A stretch of 64,000 bases of DNA from Xanthostigma xanthostigma (lineage: Eukaryota > Arthropoda > Insecta > Raphidioptera > Raphidiidae): contig OY754465.1 in the NCBI GenBank assembly GCA_963575645.1, positions 310,001 through 374,000 on the forward strand, read 5' to 3'. A model generated the notes under the pieces. It was not told the DNA's origin and did not search any database. It worked only from the letters and a program-made list of their open reading frames with translations. Position 1 is the first letter of the stretch; every line of letters begins with the position of its first letter. Positions 42,846 to 55,490 of this stretch are shown in pieces. The position numbers and the translations under genes are program-made.

Positions 42846-45244
42846 TGTATTTTAGAATCAGTAAAATATATTTGAAGGATACTAATATTGCAATCTTGTC
42901 AGGATTAAAGTGATTTCGCAAATATTACTCTCTATTACGACCAGCATGCATCAAGTTCCAAAACCGTTTCCGATAATCTGTCATGATTTGCATCGTATCC
43001 GCATCCGCAAAAGCTCCGCAATGACTGCACGAATGGATAAAACTGGCGTTTTTTATATGTAAGAACCGATGAAAGATTTAAATTCGTTGAATTAAGACTT
43101 TTTTCACTTTTATGATCGGTCGAAAGTAAAAAAATGATTTAATTTTTAAATCTCAAGGCTTTAATTTATTGCATTTTTGCCTAAAACGTTGACTTAAGAT
43201 TGTTCACTGCATGTACAAAAGCGTTTGTGATATTAGGTGACATTGTGTATAAAATTTATATACAACTCTTAAAACAGCATCAGTTGTGTGAAGTCCATCT
43301 TTTATATGTATAAAAAGAAACAAGGAACTTTGAGTCTCTCCACTTTTATCTTTTTCACAATAACAAGAACACTAAATATTATTGTCCATCTCAATCTTTA
43401 TCCACCACTGTAAATGTCCATCCGCATACCTTCTTGCCCCAACTTCCTCTATTTCTATATCCTTGGACCATTCGTCCAGTTTGTTTTAGTGATTTTCTCT
43501 TAAATTGAAGTTTGCCTTCTTTGTCGTACATACATAAATAGCAAGCTTTCTTTCAACTAGGGTCTTCACTCTTCAACATTTCTGCAAATATTGAAAGTAG
43601 ACATTTTCACACTTCTATATTATGTTGTTGACCACAATAATGAGTTTGAGTCAAATAAGTTCTCAAGATGAAGTTTTTATTATTAAAAATCTAATAGTTT
43701 AGAAGAAACTTTTGAAAAAAGAACAACCGAATTTGTTATGATTTCATGAAAGCAATACGTTTTTTATAGTTCATAAATTCACAATTTAAACGAAACTGAA
43801 AGAATATTTGAGATCATTGAAAATGGCTGCCTTAAAAAATAAAATTATGCTTATAAAAATAAATCAGATATAAAAAAAAGCTTTCCATGATATATACTTC
43901 ATATTGTCGTTCAATACTCGAATGATATAAAAACATATTAGGTATAGGCACCATCTATATAAAAATATTGTTATACGAATGAAATATTCAAAGAGTAGAA
44001 CCCTGCAGATACGTTAGATCGAAAAGCATTTGGTATTCAAGTCGGAAATGGTCGTTAGATGTGCGTCCAGCGTTTACTCGGAATATTTATTATAAGTCGG
44101 GAACAATTCCAGATGCCATTTAGCACAAATATCGACAAACGACGCACGATTCTCTTTGCTTTGCTTGACGATCGGTGAATTTGCTCTTTAGACCTTTGCC
44201 ATAAACCCTTTAATGCCCATAGGTAGCCAATATTATCCAACTAATGCTCTTCTATCAAACGCCATATGATTTATATGAAATTATTATTAGACAAGAAAAC
44301 TGACAGGCTTGAATTTAGAATTTTAAACTTCACAGAGCATAAAGTGTGGAAGCTGGGGTATCGATAGAAGGATTTCTCAGTAAAAATACTGCTCGATCAA
44401 TATTTTTGTCGAATCACTTTGCTGTCCGTTTGTCTGTCAATTTTTCTTGAAAATATTTGACGTTTGCCAAAAGGATTTGAAGACAATCATTACAGAATCA
44501 GATGTAGATTGAACGAAAATGATCAGAATTGAAAAATCTAGTGCTGTTAATGGTTATTATTTATTGATCCTATACTTCAAATTAATGAATCAGTGTTGAA
44601 CTGGTATACAATAAAATCAAGCAAAGTACGCAAGCCATCCGTTAGCTCTGTGATAACGACTCGCAGGGTTCTGGGTTCGAGGACGATGCTAAGCTAAGGT
44701 GTTTTTTTTTCTATTTATTTTTTATTGTATTAAATAACCTGTTTTGTAAGAAGTTTAAAAGCTAAGAACAAAGAACCAGTATTAGACAAAAAAAATGATC
44801 AATTGTTATAAACAATTTAATAGTTTATTTCTTTATAACTGCAAAACCAAAGTTTGACTATAGATTGCACAAGTATAGCTTGCACTTGACACTGCCCCCG
44901 TTTTGGATATGACCGATTTTTTAAAGAAAAAATAGAAAAACGCCACCACTGTTCATAATTCCGTCAAAACGCAATATCATAGTATAAATATATTATAATT
45001 TTTTTACTATGACAATATTACACATGTATGTAGTTTATACAAGTTATATTAAACAAACAGGTTGCTTCAAAACGAATAAGTACATGCTGGGAGTTTGGGA
45101 TTTATAAACGTCATATAAAAACACACTGAGAAAAATTCGGTACTATTAAACTTCCGGTGGTTTGTCTTCTCACATTTATTCGTCGACTGAAATTTACTAC
45201 ATATTATGACAATGATGATTTGTTAGTTTTCTCTTATTAGTGTA
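42846..45244. other. Long spacer, nothing firmly recognised
   Basis: At 44644-44700 a stretch with TTAGCTCTGTGATAACG and GGGTTCGAGGAC faintly recalls tRNA A and B boxes, but the T-stem does not pair. The 61-codon minus frame at 44055-44240 is unrecognised. Confidence 0.4.
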
Positions 45245-45490
45245 TTTGCCATAATATTATAGCACAAACACTATTAGCGTCGATTGGATGACGGGACCTA
45301 GGAGTTGAACCAACATTTCTTCTCTATGTTTAATAGCCTCCTAAACAATTTGGCACCATTTTTGAAAATGTTATACATATTATCATCAAATTATTCAGGA
45401 GGCTATTAAACGTCGAGAAATATTGGTCCGAGTCTTAGCTGTTCTGTCATCATACCGATGCCAATAGCGTATGTGCCATATTATGGTGTG
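45245..45490. mobile_element. Palindromic MITE
   Basis: Arms of about 100 bp, 45247-45355 and 45391-45488, pair imperfectly: CCATAATAT at the ends, ATGAC in the middle, and TTTAATAGCCTCCT near the centre almost exact. Non-coding. Confidence 0.82.
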
Positions 45491-47037
45491 TTTAATACAA
45501 AAATGCAAATTTATTCTACGCAATGCGAACAGAATCCATTTTTATAAATATAAATTGATGAGAATGATAGCTGCGATGAGATAACCACATTGTTATTTCT
45601 AAGCTACAAAAATATAATAGTGTAGATATTATATATATATTTATATAGTGGCAGTGTTGGGATGGGAATATCACAACGTTATGACAGGTGCTCAAGCCTT
45701 CATGTCATTATTTTCATTGTATATACTAAAATATGACATTTTTGTGTCTTTTCTCAGTACGCTTTTTTAAAAGAAACCTTACCGATTCACTACTTTAATT
45801 CATTTTTATTGATTCCGTTGTATTTAAAAAAGGAATCCAAACTGTACAACAGTTCGTTCTTCTGAATTTTTTTTTCAATTTTGTATAACAGTGCTTACAA
45901 AAATATTTCGCTTCATTTAAATATGTTTTGCATAATGAAAAGAGAAAACCGTCATAAGTTTAAACAAATAAAACCATTATATAATTTTTTCACGTTATTG
46001 AATGGATTTTAATTAGGAAAATTAAAGAGTGTTTGAAAAACATAATTTTACTTACGACTTTCCAAATACTTTGTAAATTAGTGGATTACGTACCTGCAAC
46101 AAAAAAATCAAAATCAGAAACAAATCATAGATATTTTCAAATCCAAAATTATACATATAGGTTAAAAATAATTGCAGAAAATAATCTTATTTAAAAGTCT
46201 AGCTGAAATACCTCTTCTTTGCATACACTGAAAATCTAGTATGAAACCAGGCTCACGTTCCCAATAAGTAGATTCAATGCCTAATACCTGTCGCGGTACA
46301 GCTCATAATTTAAAATCAAAAAAATAATTTTGAGCAAAAAATATGTCGTTAAAACTAAAGGTATTCCTACTGCACTTTTCACGACGGACACACGATTGTG
46401 TGTAACAATACTTTTACACCCCATCAGAATCAAACAAATGCAAAGTGTGCTCTATGGATATTCTTCTTCAAAAATGATTTTGTTTTCTTTTCGCCTACAG
46501 CCACTTATTTTTACTAAAAGCGAACTGTTTTCTCTCATATAACAATGATATTTGTTTGTGCTTTACTCCTTGTGGTTTTGTTTGTGAAACCGTTCAATAA
46601 GCAAACGTATGTTTATTGAAATTTTGATTTGTCGGTTAAATCTGCTGTGCATTTGTTTTTCGTTTACAAAAAAATAACCTTTCGCTTTGTCGTATGCAGT
46701 TTGACGTTCGATAATAAATCAACCTTTTATATGTTGAATTATTATCTTTTATACTTTCAATTTTCGTGGAAATTCACGACTCACGAGAAATTTATTATTT
46801 ATTAATTGTTACCTATATAACGATGGAAAAGTAGTCGGTATCAAATTCTAACAACAAAACAACATAAAACCAACAGCCGAGAACGCAAATTTGGTTTTTA
46901 AAATCAGCATTCACTTAGAGTCTAATCTCTGACCGTACAAAAATCTACTGGATAACACTACATACATTTTATTATGATATTTAACAGATAATGTGATGAA
47001 ATCGATGGCAGAATAATTAATTTTTTTTATCATTTTT
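45491..47037. other. Spacer, nothing recognised
   Basis: AT-rich. The 70-codon frame at 46330-46542 is unrecognised. Confidence 0.5.
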
Positions 47038-47618
47038 GACGTGATAACGTCTTATAAATTGATGAATCAACAATCTTATAAATTGATGAAACACCGGCTG
47101 CATGCACGAAAAAGTGTAACGTTCCTAACGTTCCGCCTGACCCTGTGCGTGCTTTTCTCGAAAACGGCCCTAACGATTTGGATGAAATTTACTGAAAAGG
47201 GATTTTGGGGGGCAAAAAATCGTTTTAGCTAGGTCTCATCTCTCGAAAAAACCGTTTTCATACAAATTTTATCATTATAAAAATGAATTTTTTGACGTAT
47301 GAAAATACTTAAATATTGTAAGTAGGTTTTGGAATTTTATATAAACAGTGAAACAATTGTTTTCAAAATATTATGACAATTAATCTTTGAGACTTAAAAT
47401 AAATACGAAAGAAAGAAAGTTAAAAAAACAATTATTATTATAGGTGGTGAGTATTTTAATACATAAAATTAACTTAAATTTCAAGCGAAAGATGCAATAT
47501 CAGAGATTCGAATTATTATAATTATTATATGTAGAATTTAGGTTATGTATTACGGAATACGTTATCACGTAAAACTATCGTCCGTAAACCGACTTTAGAG
47601 ACAACCAATTTTTTTTTG
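47038..47618 (+). mobile_element. GACGTGATAACG element, copy 10 (core type I)
   Basis: Complete ends. Core and AT-rich stretch match copies 1 and 2 closely. It has two AACGTTCC units and two 24-bp 5' units. Confidence 0.93.
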
Positions 47619-48751
47619 TTGTCAATGTACATATATATAACTTTATACAGATTACAGAGAAGTATCTATTATTTATACATTCATTGTTTCCCTTGCATTT
47701 TTTTCATACCTGGCAGATCTCATATTGACGATTTATCGTGAAAAGAGGTCTGCCAAGTATGCAAAAACATCTGTAAGACAGACGACTACATTTGTAAATA
47801 ATTAGTTGATACTTCACAATTTGTATCAAGTAGTATTGAGGCGTATTCGAGATACTGACAACAAAAAATTAGCTTAAAAATATCTGCCACCGATTTGATG
47901 ATGATTCGTTATTAATCTGATGATAAAATTTTCCATAGTATACTTTAGTACAGTCAGAGTTAGGACTAAAAGTTTACTTATAAAATGTAAATTGCTGTCG
48001 AAATAATTCGAAGTGGAGAGACAGCTTAGAGAGAAGGTTGACTCAATAATATTAAGAATATGATATATTATGACATTTTAACCATCGCTACTTTATAGCA
48101 TTATTATTTAAGTCTAAATTGAAACGAAGAAATCGCATTCAAATTTACATAATTTATAGTTGCACGGTTATAATTCAGTCTCAAACTAAATAAAAATTGT
48201 GATAAAAACTATAACTTGATTTAATATGATTGAAATAAATGACAGTGAGTTATATTATCTCAGTTTTCTTTTAACTGTATAAAAACCGAACGAAGTGAAA
48301 ACACTCAGATTTATTTTAAAAAATGAAAAGATATATGAACGAGAAAATTATTTTTTCCTTCGTATTCAACGACAGGCCCCCAATGTTTCCACCATTTTGT
48401 AGCGAAGTTGAATGGAAAACACAAGACAATCAATTTACGCTGACTGTGACAGAACACAGAATGAGAGAGAAAGGCAGACAGAGAGAGAAAGATAGTGGGG
48501 TTTTGTGTTGCGTGCCTTTAAGAACGGTGACAGATATAGTTCATTTTATTGCCGTAGCCCGGCTGAGGTACTTTTCGATTCAGTGTAGTTCTTTCAAACT
48601 AGAAGTTTATCGTTTCAAGTTGTCTGTGACATTACAGTCCAAAATGGGGTTCTGAAAAATTGAAAAAGTTTTTATTAAATAGAAAAAACCTTTCTGAACT
48701 AGTATCTATCTATTTCACTTGGCCTTGCTTATTTTACGTCATGTGAAAGAA
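47619..48751. other. Spacer with a small hairpin and an unrecognised 110-codon frame
   Basis: CATACCTGGCAGATCT and AGGTCTGCCAAGTATG form an imperfect hairpin at 47698-47767. The frame 48323-48655 (110 codons) is the second longest in the window; it has a basic, serine-poor middle (MREKGRQREKD) and no known domain, signal peptide or conserved neighbour. I treat it as chance. Confidence 0.35.
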
Positions 48752-49127
48752 AAAAACTTTTTAACAAAAAAATTAAACCGCCGAAAAACTGAAAAGCAAA
48801 AAATAATAAATCTTTTTATTTAACTAAGTTCTATTTAAGTAGTTGAACGTATGTGACAATCTAGTATATCTAAGTAATTTTGAGTCGGCGTCAACAATCC
48901 TTCGCCGGAAATCTCTGAGAGTTCACGAGAGTTCTCTAATTTGATTTGGTTATTTCTTTTAGTGATCTTTGTTCATTGGTTGTTTGACGCCGACTCAAAA
49001 TTACTTAGATATACTAGATTGTCACATACGTTCAACTACTTAAATAGAACTTAGTTAAATAAAAAGATTTATTATTTTTTGCTTTTCAGTTTTTCGGCGG
49101 TTTAATTTTTTTGTTAAAAAGTTTTTA
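48752..49127. repeat. Apparently perfect inverted repeat, about 143-bp arms
   Basis: Arm 48752-48894 and arm 48984-49127 are reverse complements at essentially every position I compared by eye. The 89-bp spacer carries its own small inverted strings (GAGAGTTC, GAGAACTC-like). Confidence 0.93.
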
Positions 49128-49169
49128 TTTTATAATTTTTTGTGGCTATATAATTTATAATTGTAATAC

Positions 49170-49838
49170 ACAACTCAGCATGAAAATCTGTGAGTGAACA
49201 ATAAATCACCCCTATTTTAGCACCCTTAGGGTAGGAATTTTTTTTCCAAATTTATATGAGACCAACCTCGAGGTATACCCTATCCAATAAAAAAATAATT
49301 ATCAAAATCGGACTACTCTGTAAAAGGTTATGTGTGGTCATACATTACAATCAGTGAGTAAACAATCAATCATCCCCTGTTTTCCTACCCTTAGGGTTGG
49401 AATTTTTTTACCAAATTTATATGGGACCAACTTCGGGGTATACCCTTTCAAACAGAAAAATAATTATCAAAATCGGACTACTCTGTAAAAAGTTATGTGT
49501 GGTCATACATTACAATCAGTGAGTGAACAATCAATCATCCCCTGTTTTCCTACCCTTAGGGTTGAAATTTTTTTTCCAAATTTATATGGGACTAACTTCG
49601 GGGTATACCCTTTCCAATAAAAAAAGAATTATCAAAATTGGACTACTCGGTAAAAAGTTATGTGTGGTCATACATTACAATCAGTGAGTGAACAATCAAT
49701 TATCCCCTGTTTTCCTACCCTTAGGGTTGGAATTTTTTTACCAAATTTATATGGGACCAACTTCGGGGTATACCCTTTCAAACAAAAAAATATTTATCAA
49801 AATCGGACTACTCTGTAAAAAATTATGCGTGGTCATAC
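49170..49838 (-). repeat. Four 165-bp tandem units
   Basis: The landmark ACCCTTAGGG occurs at 49222, 49387, 49552 and 49717, an exact 165-bp period. Each unit includes TTTATATGGGACC-type, GGGGTATACCCT and ATCAAAATCGGACTACT strings. The first unit is the most divergent. Confidence 0.96.
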
Positions 49839-49918
49839 ATAAAAAAAAAAAACAAAAAAAAAAAATATACGCGTCGACTTGAGAACCTCCTCCGTTTTTG
49901 TTTTTCGTCGGTTAAAAA

Positions 49919-50030
49919 AAAAGTAGAATGAATGTTGATGATTTTTGAATACCTACAGATCAATATTTTAAATTTATTGATTAATTATTATTTTTTTCAA
50001 TTTACAAAAAGGTGCGCTGATTTCAGTTAC
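49919..50030. other. Short AT-rich spacer
   Basis: Links the foldback-tailed element with the next element. Nothing else seen. Confidence 0.5.
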
Positions 50031-50207
50031 GAAAAAAAAGACGGGTTGCACTCCGGGAGTGCCGACAGAAGTGAAAACTTGAATATTAACGTCTTACGAA
50101 TTTTCGATCAGGTCACATGTCCTGGACTCCTGACTCGAGTTTAACATTTTTTACCCATTACAAAAAAAGTGTACAACGCCGCTAAAGAAGTTTTCACTTC
50201 AAAAAAA
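50031..50207 (-). mobile_element. GAAGTGAAAACTT element, copy 2 (short)
   Basis: On the minus strand it starts GAAGTGAAAACTTCTTTAGC and ends with AAGTTTTCACTTCTGTC, the stem-loop GCACTCCCGGAGTGC, AACCCGTC and a T-run. It is about 180 bp; the 132-bp units of copy 1 are absent, replaced by a TCGAAAATTCG palindrome-bearing segment. Confidence 0.87.
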
Positions 50208-50629
50208 CTTCTGTATCCTTTATAGGTTTAGATGCACAGTGTTCAAAGATTTTTTAGAAACATTAAACATAACTGCTGAATCCCAAAAGATTTAGTCTAT
50301 ATGTCAGCTGATCTTTTGCTACAAGAATAATTAATTAAAAAATAATTCGACAGAAAACAGTTTTTGAAATTGCAACTTAACTACATTTTCTTAGATCTCC
50401 CGCAATTACGAAAATGTTATTATTTCACTAATTTCAACATTTTGATTTTTAAAATGTTCAGCATTTAACACAAAAGAAAACTTGCGAATGCATCGTCCAG
50501 AATAAATTATCCGTGCGTTCATTTTAAACGATTCACCACAGTTAGGTCTTTATCTGTCGTTTATTGTCAGGAGTCTTTTACACCCTTCAACATTTGATAA
50601 TTGTCATTTTGGCTATACAACAAAATATA
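50208..50629. other. Spacer, nothing recognised
   Basis: AT-rich. Confidence 0.5.
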
Positions 50630-51091
50630 ATAGTTATTGGCGTAACTAGTAGTCTAAGTCAGTAGACTTAGCCTACAAGTTGCGCCCATAATTTTATTCA
50701 ACAATTGCGCGTTTTTCATGTTTTAATTATAATGAGATGTTGTAAATACCTATTTATTTCTTTATAAAAAAAACTGTCAATATACTAACAGCACCAAACA
50801 GCACGATTCAATGTTTTGGTTTGAGGTTAGCCGGTTATGAATAAACTCCATGTCGAAAACATTCGGCCTCTCAATTTTAGCCTCAATGGGTAACAACGGA
50901 GTTGTTATTACCTACTATTTCGTTACGACTCAGAAAATAGTTACGTTTATTTTCATTATTCCACAATGGCCGAGCTAGTAGGAATCTTCATTGAGTTATG
51001 ACAAGTAATTGTCACCAGTCGGTAAATGGCTATTTAGGGTTCGGTTTTTAGGCATGATAAAACATGAATAATGCGCATGAGTTGAATAAAA
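50630..51091 (-). mobile_element. TTATTCAAC element with hairpin tail, copy 3
   Basis: Mirror image of copies 1 and 2. The stem-loop tail (GGCGTAACTAGTAGTCTAAG / CTTAGCCTACAAGTTGCGCC) is at 50639-50687 with a loop of only a few bases, followed by TTTTATTCAACAATTGCGCG and, at the far end, CGCATGAGTTGAATAA. Confidence 0.88.
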
Positions 51092-54000
51092 ATAATTTGT
51101 ATATTTATGCATAAAATGTATCCATAACGACTGTTATTAGTTGTGACGCTGTGTTATTATTATTATTTTAATCTTCCATGCTTAGAGCTAAACACCAGGT
51201 GTTCGTTACTAACTTCCTTTCTGTTTTATGTGCTTTTCAAGACTCATGAAAAAGATAAACAAGAAACTACTTTAACGACTTGGTCTCAGCACACCTCTAG
51301 TCTTGGTTAATTCGTAATTCTATTAACCTGACGGAAAATATAAGAACTAGAATGTGTTGCTGAAATGAATTACTTCTCATCCGGCAATTTTAAACGTTCC
51401 AAAAATTGCCCGCTGCTGATATTCTACGCTAGGACCCAAATCAATCACAAACTATTTTTATTTCCAGGTACTTTTCAAAGGGGAGTGATAATCCCGCAGT
51501 AGCTATCTTGATTGAGAGTTAACATAGTTTCCTTATTGTGATAGTTGCGTTATGAAAGATCATGACTGGAAAGCCCTTCAATTCTTGCGAATGAAATTTC
51601 CTTATTTCCGTTGTTTATTATTTCGTAATTATTAACATTACTTAAAACTTAAAATATTAATTATTGTGAGCTTAAAATGTAAATTAAACATTCTTCGAGT
51701 CTACATTTTGCAATAAACATTCGCTTTTCGAATAATACGGGAAAAAGAATCTACAAATTTTTGGTACCTGTCTTAGCTTTTTCTCTGTACTATCTCGACT
51801 CGAAAAAATCACGTAGGTATTTTATAAAATACCGCTGGATTAGCTTCTTAGAAAATTAACTAAATTAATTACGCTAGCACATTTTTCAAAAATAAAAAAA
51901 ATATATATTTTGCTTCCTGCAACTCGATTCGAAACCGTTTCAGTCATTTCAGCTCATTAGTCTTACAACTCGAACAGTCTACGAAAAAGTTTACAGTTCA
52001 ATCGACTACTCGTACCAGTCATGAGTCAAGCAATAATAAATTAACGTTCAAGTAATCACATATATCTAAAATCAATTATTTACAAACATCTTATGTGCAT
52101 TTAATACCTTTTATCTACAAAAGAAAGAATCAAATAACTGGCACAATTAAATAAGTCCATTCGATTCGCTTATTAAAAGCACTGAATGAAATGATTCGTT
52201 TGCGAACGCTTTCAAAAGAAACGCTAAAGTTTTCGTAACCTAGTGTGAGAACGAAAAACGTTGTACCTCTATACGAAAAAGTGTAGTGGACATATCCCTT
52301 GTAAAAGCTACAATAAATTCTCTATTCCCACTGTATTGCTTATTTACGGTAAGTTTTCTATCATCTCGTAACACTTAAAATACTTCACCCATTTGTACAC
52401 TTGTGTAAATTGAACAATAGTAATACGACAAAAGAAAGTTATACTCTATAAGCATAGTTGATTTATTCAGTTCGTGCGACAAAACTCGCTCGTTTATCTT
52501 TCATTTTATTCTTTGTGGCATATTTATTGGTATTTTATTACCTCTTTTAATCTTAACTATGTGCTTCGTTTGTTATTTAATGGAAACAAATTTGCCGATA
52601 CGTCACACACTGGGACCAAATATATAAATTGTTGGCAGAAATTATTTTAATATTTTTTTATGTTTTTCTAGGTAAATAAAACATTTATAACGAACATTAT
52701 AAAGATATTTAATATTTTTATGCTATATGATTACATTGCCAAAAATAATTATTACATGTATTGGATTTATGCAGCAACTTTATAGGGAAACGTCGGAATC
52801 ATTATCACTTAATGATTCGTTGCTATCTATTTCTTCAAACTACTGACATTTAGTGCGTTTAGTGTCCATGGAACCTGATCCTTACAAGAGAAGAAAGAAA
52901 TATCATTAAAAATGACAACTACCATAGTCTCATTTTTCACTGAAATTTTCTTTAAAAGGCGCAAAATATATGCGCAGCATTTTGTTCGTGATTCTACAAA
53001 TACAAGTTACAAAGACTGATTCAGAGCTAGAACTAGGAACATGATCTGCCCTAATGACAAGTAAAATCATATATATAGATTCAAGTAACAAGTTCAATTA
53101 ACATATTTATTTTGATTATATAATTAGAACATCCTATGTACCTAAAAACCGTAATAACAATAAGAAACAAAGACCAACCTGAGGGTAAACACTCCATGCT
53201 AAAAGCAATTTTTTATATTATAACACTGAGGCGCACTGTTAACACAAAGTAATAGCCAAATTTCATTCCGCTCGTATAGCCGCTAGGATAACCAACAATT
53301 AAACTGGTCTGAACTGGATGACTGCATGATTTGCGCTCGATGCTTGGTGATAGCGAGTACACGCACTACTCAACTTTATCTAAGTATTATTTACTACCTG
53401 CTGTCGATTTCTGCCATTGGAGTTTCTGCCACAAATTAGTGTACTTGGCCCCACTGTGCGTCACAAAAAAAGTTAATTTCAACGCGGTCTTTTCTTCCAC
53501 CGTCTTTATGACTCTTAACTGTTTCTGAAAGTATATCTGTGCGGAAGGGGAGCGGAATCCCGTGTAACAGGTAAAATTCTACGAAACCATAGAATCTTTT
53601 CCCGAATTCAGATTTAGTATCTGAAATACAAATAAGTACTAGTAAATTTTGAAGTGGTCAAATAACAATATTTTTAAACACCAAATTTTAGGCGCTACGT
53701 TAACAATTCTTTAGTATTTCAAGCTATAACTGGAAATTCCTGTTCAACAGAATTGTTCTCAAAAACAAATTCTGTGTTGAGGTTATCTAGCATACGAGTA
53801 CAGGTAACTTTACAGAAAAGTTCCAAGACGTGTTTATCGTCCCGTCAAATAGAAAGCTACAAAGTTGTAATAATATACTTACGAGTTGTATAAATACTGT
53901 TTACAGTAGCGTTCCGCGCGCTAGAAACTCTGCATTGACGATTCTGCGCTTCCGCCACATTTGTTGTTTAATGGCGTACAGAAAATAAAGTGTTCATAAT

Positions 54001-55025
54001 ATATTGAGAAGTGACAAAAACAACTTTAAAATGAAATAGCAAGACTAAACTATAAACTTTACTTTGTTTTTGTAAACAGATGAAATGCCTGTCAATATTA
54101 TCTTAACATAAATTTAAACAAAAATTATAGCTGTGCTTACACGTCCATGACGGGACGGTCAAGTGGAAGTCGCTGAAAGATTGTGTAATTTACACTACAC
54201 ACTAGAAAAGCAAAACTGGTTAGTGTTACACACAAACGCACACCTGCACACAGATTTTTTTAATAAAACCTTTTAAAAATCAATATATATCTCGATCGAA
54301 AGTACATACATTGTATAATGCAGAAAGTCTAACATTTACGCATTGCTAGGATTACACGCACTGATGCGGGAAGTGCGTACGTCCGAGCGGCAGTAAAGAA
54401 AAAATCACCTATCAACTGTTGTTTAGATATCGTTTCCATAGCAACCCTGTTACATTTTAGCCAACAGTCGCAAACAGCTGTCATTCGTGTTTTTACATAT
54501 AACCTCAAAGCTGATTGCTTGGAATTTATCTGTGTTTTTATGTAATTATTTAATGTATTTAATACGACCGAGGCATGAAGAAAAATAGTATACACCACAC
54601 TGGCCGAAAGTTTGATATACTATTTGACAAGTATACCATTATAATAGAAAAAATAATGTTGTAGCATATATCTCTTCTGGACATGTGCTGATTTTCCCAA
54701 AGCCAAAAACATCAGGGTTCGTCATATTTGCATGTCAAACATCATACCACAATTCGCTTTCGATTCAATCAGCCGTTTGACCTGTATCATATTCACAGAC
54801 AAACATACTAACAGATAGAAGAACAGACAAAGAGACGAAAAGGTGTTTTCCAACATATTATGCTTTTTGGATTCGGGAAGCCTCAAAACGAAAAAATGTT
54901 GAAAGGTGAATTTTGTCCAATCAAAATCTATCCGAGCGAAGCTGGATCGGGAACAATAATAAACAACAATTTCCTGCCTAACATCCGAAAATTATCTAAA
55001 ACAAATACTTAGAATTATACAATCA
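51092..55025. other. Longest feature-poor stretch
   Basis: About 3.9 kb of AT-rich DNA. Frames of 65 codons (53331-53528) and 89 codons on the minus strand (54329-54598) are unrecognised. Near 54700-54960, a run with ATTCACAGACAAACATACTA and GAGCGAAGCTGGATCGGG resembles dispersed-repeat tails, but no boundary is visible. Confidence 0.45.
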
Positions 55026-55490
55026 CTAGTGTGACCTGTGCGAATTATTCGCACTAAATAAGTATAATAATTATTTTTTAAATATGATTGCAGGTATTCA
55101 ATTCGTTTCTAATTTTGCACACTGCTTATAACGTTCTTCTTTTTGTTGTATTACAATATGAAGCTCAGATGACAGATCGAAGAAATATTTTACTAAAATT
55201 GTCATATAGAGGCGCAAGTAGCAAAAGCGTTGAGCTAAGCCGTCAGATGGCATCATGCAGCATTGCTGTGACGTTGTTCAGCGTTGCTCGCTGTTCTAAA
55301 ATTAAAGCCGTCAGATGGCAGACGATGTTCGGCGTTGCTGTATTTTAATTAATTTACAAAAACAAAAGCAATAATAAATTTTTTAGTTGTCGATGTCAAG
55401 CAATTATCTGTAAAATTATATATATAATTTATGTGGAGAAATTGTGAGGTTTTTTCTAAAAAGGGAGGCAAACATCTTTAATATATAAGA
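55026..55490 (-). mobile_element. Non-autonomous Helitron, CAGATGGCA family, copy 3
   Basis: On the minus strand it starts A|TCTTATATATTAAAGATG and ends with stem-loop GTGCGAATAATTCGCAC, 11 nt, CTAG|T. It is shorter than copies 1 and 2, with fewer CAGATGGCA units. The 86-codon plus-strand frame is shared with copy 2 but antisense to the element and changes at its end, so it is probably incidental. Confidence 0.9.

Larger units (their letters stand above)
48752..49918 (-). mobile_element. Foldback-tailed element with 165-bp tandem body
   Basis: On the minus strand the head is AACCGACGAAAAACAAAAAC, then GGAGGAGGTTCTC and ATGTATG after a T-run. The body is four 165-bp tandem units (about 49838 down to 49170), and the tail is a palindrome (48752-49127) with apparently perfect 143-144-bp arms. 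The arms contain AACCGCCGAAAAAC, nearly the head motif. The architecture matches 710-1193 and 41264-41746, but most of the sequence differs, so this is a sister family. The intact palindrome suggests a young insertion. Non-coding. Confidence 0.87.

Noticed and set aside
44644..44700. tRNA or SINE
   Set aside because: GGGTTCGAGGAC resembles a B box, but the T-stem cannot pair and the A box is poor. Mentioned only as part of the spacer.
48323..48655. 110-codon candidate gene
   Set aside because: No recognisable domain, signal peptide, splice sites or conserved neighbour; length is within chance for this much sequence.
49170..49838. CRISPR-like array
   Set aside because: The 165-bp units are directly adjacent with no unique spacers, and the DNA is clearly eukaryotic. 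It is a tandem array in a transposon.
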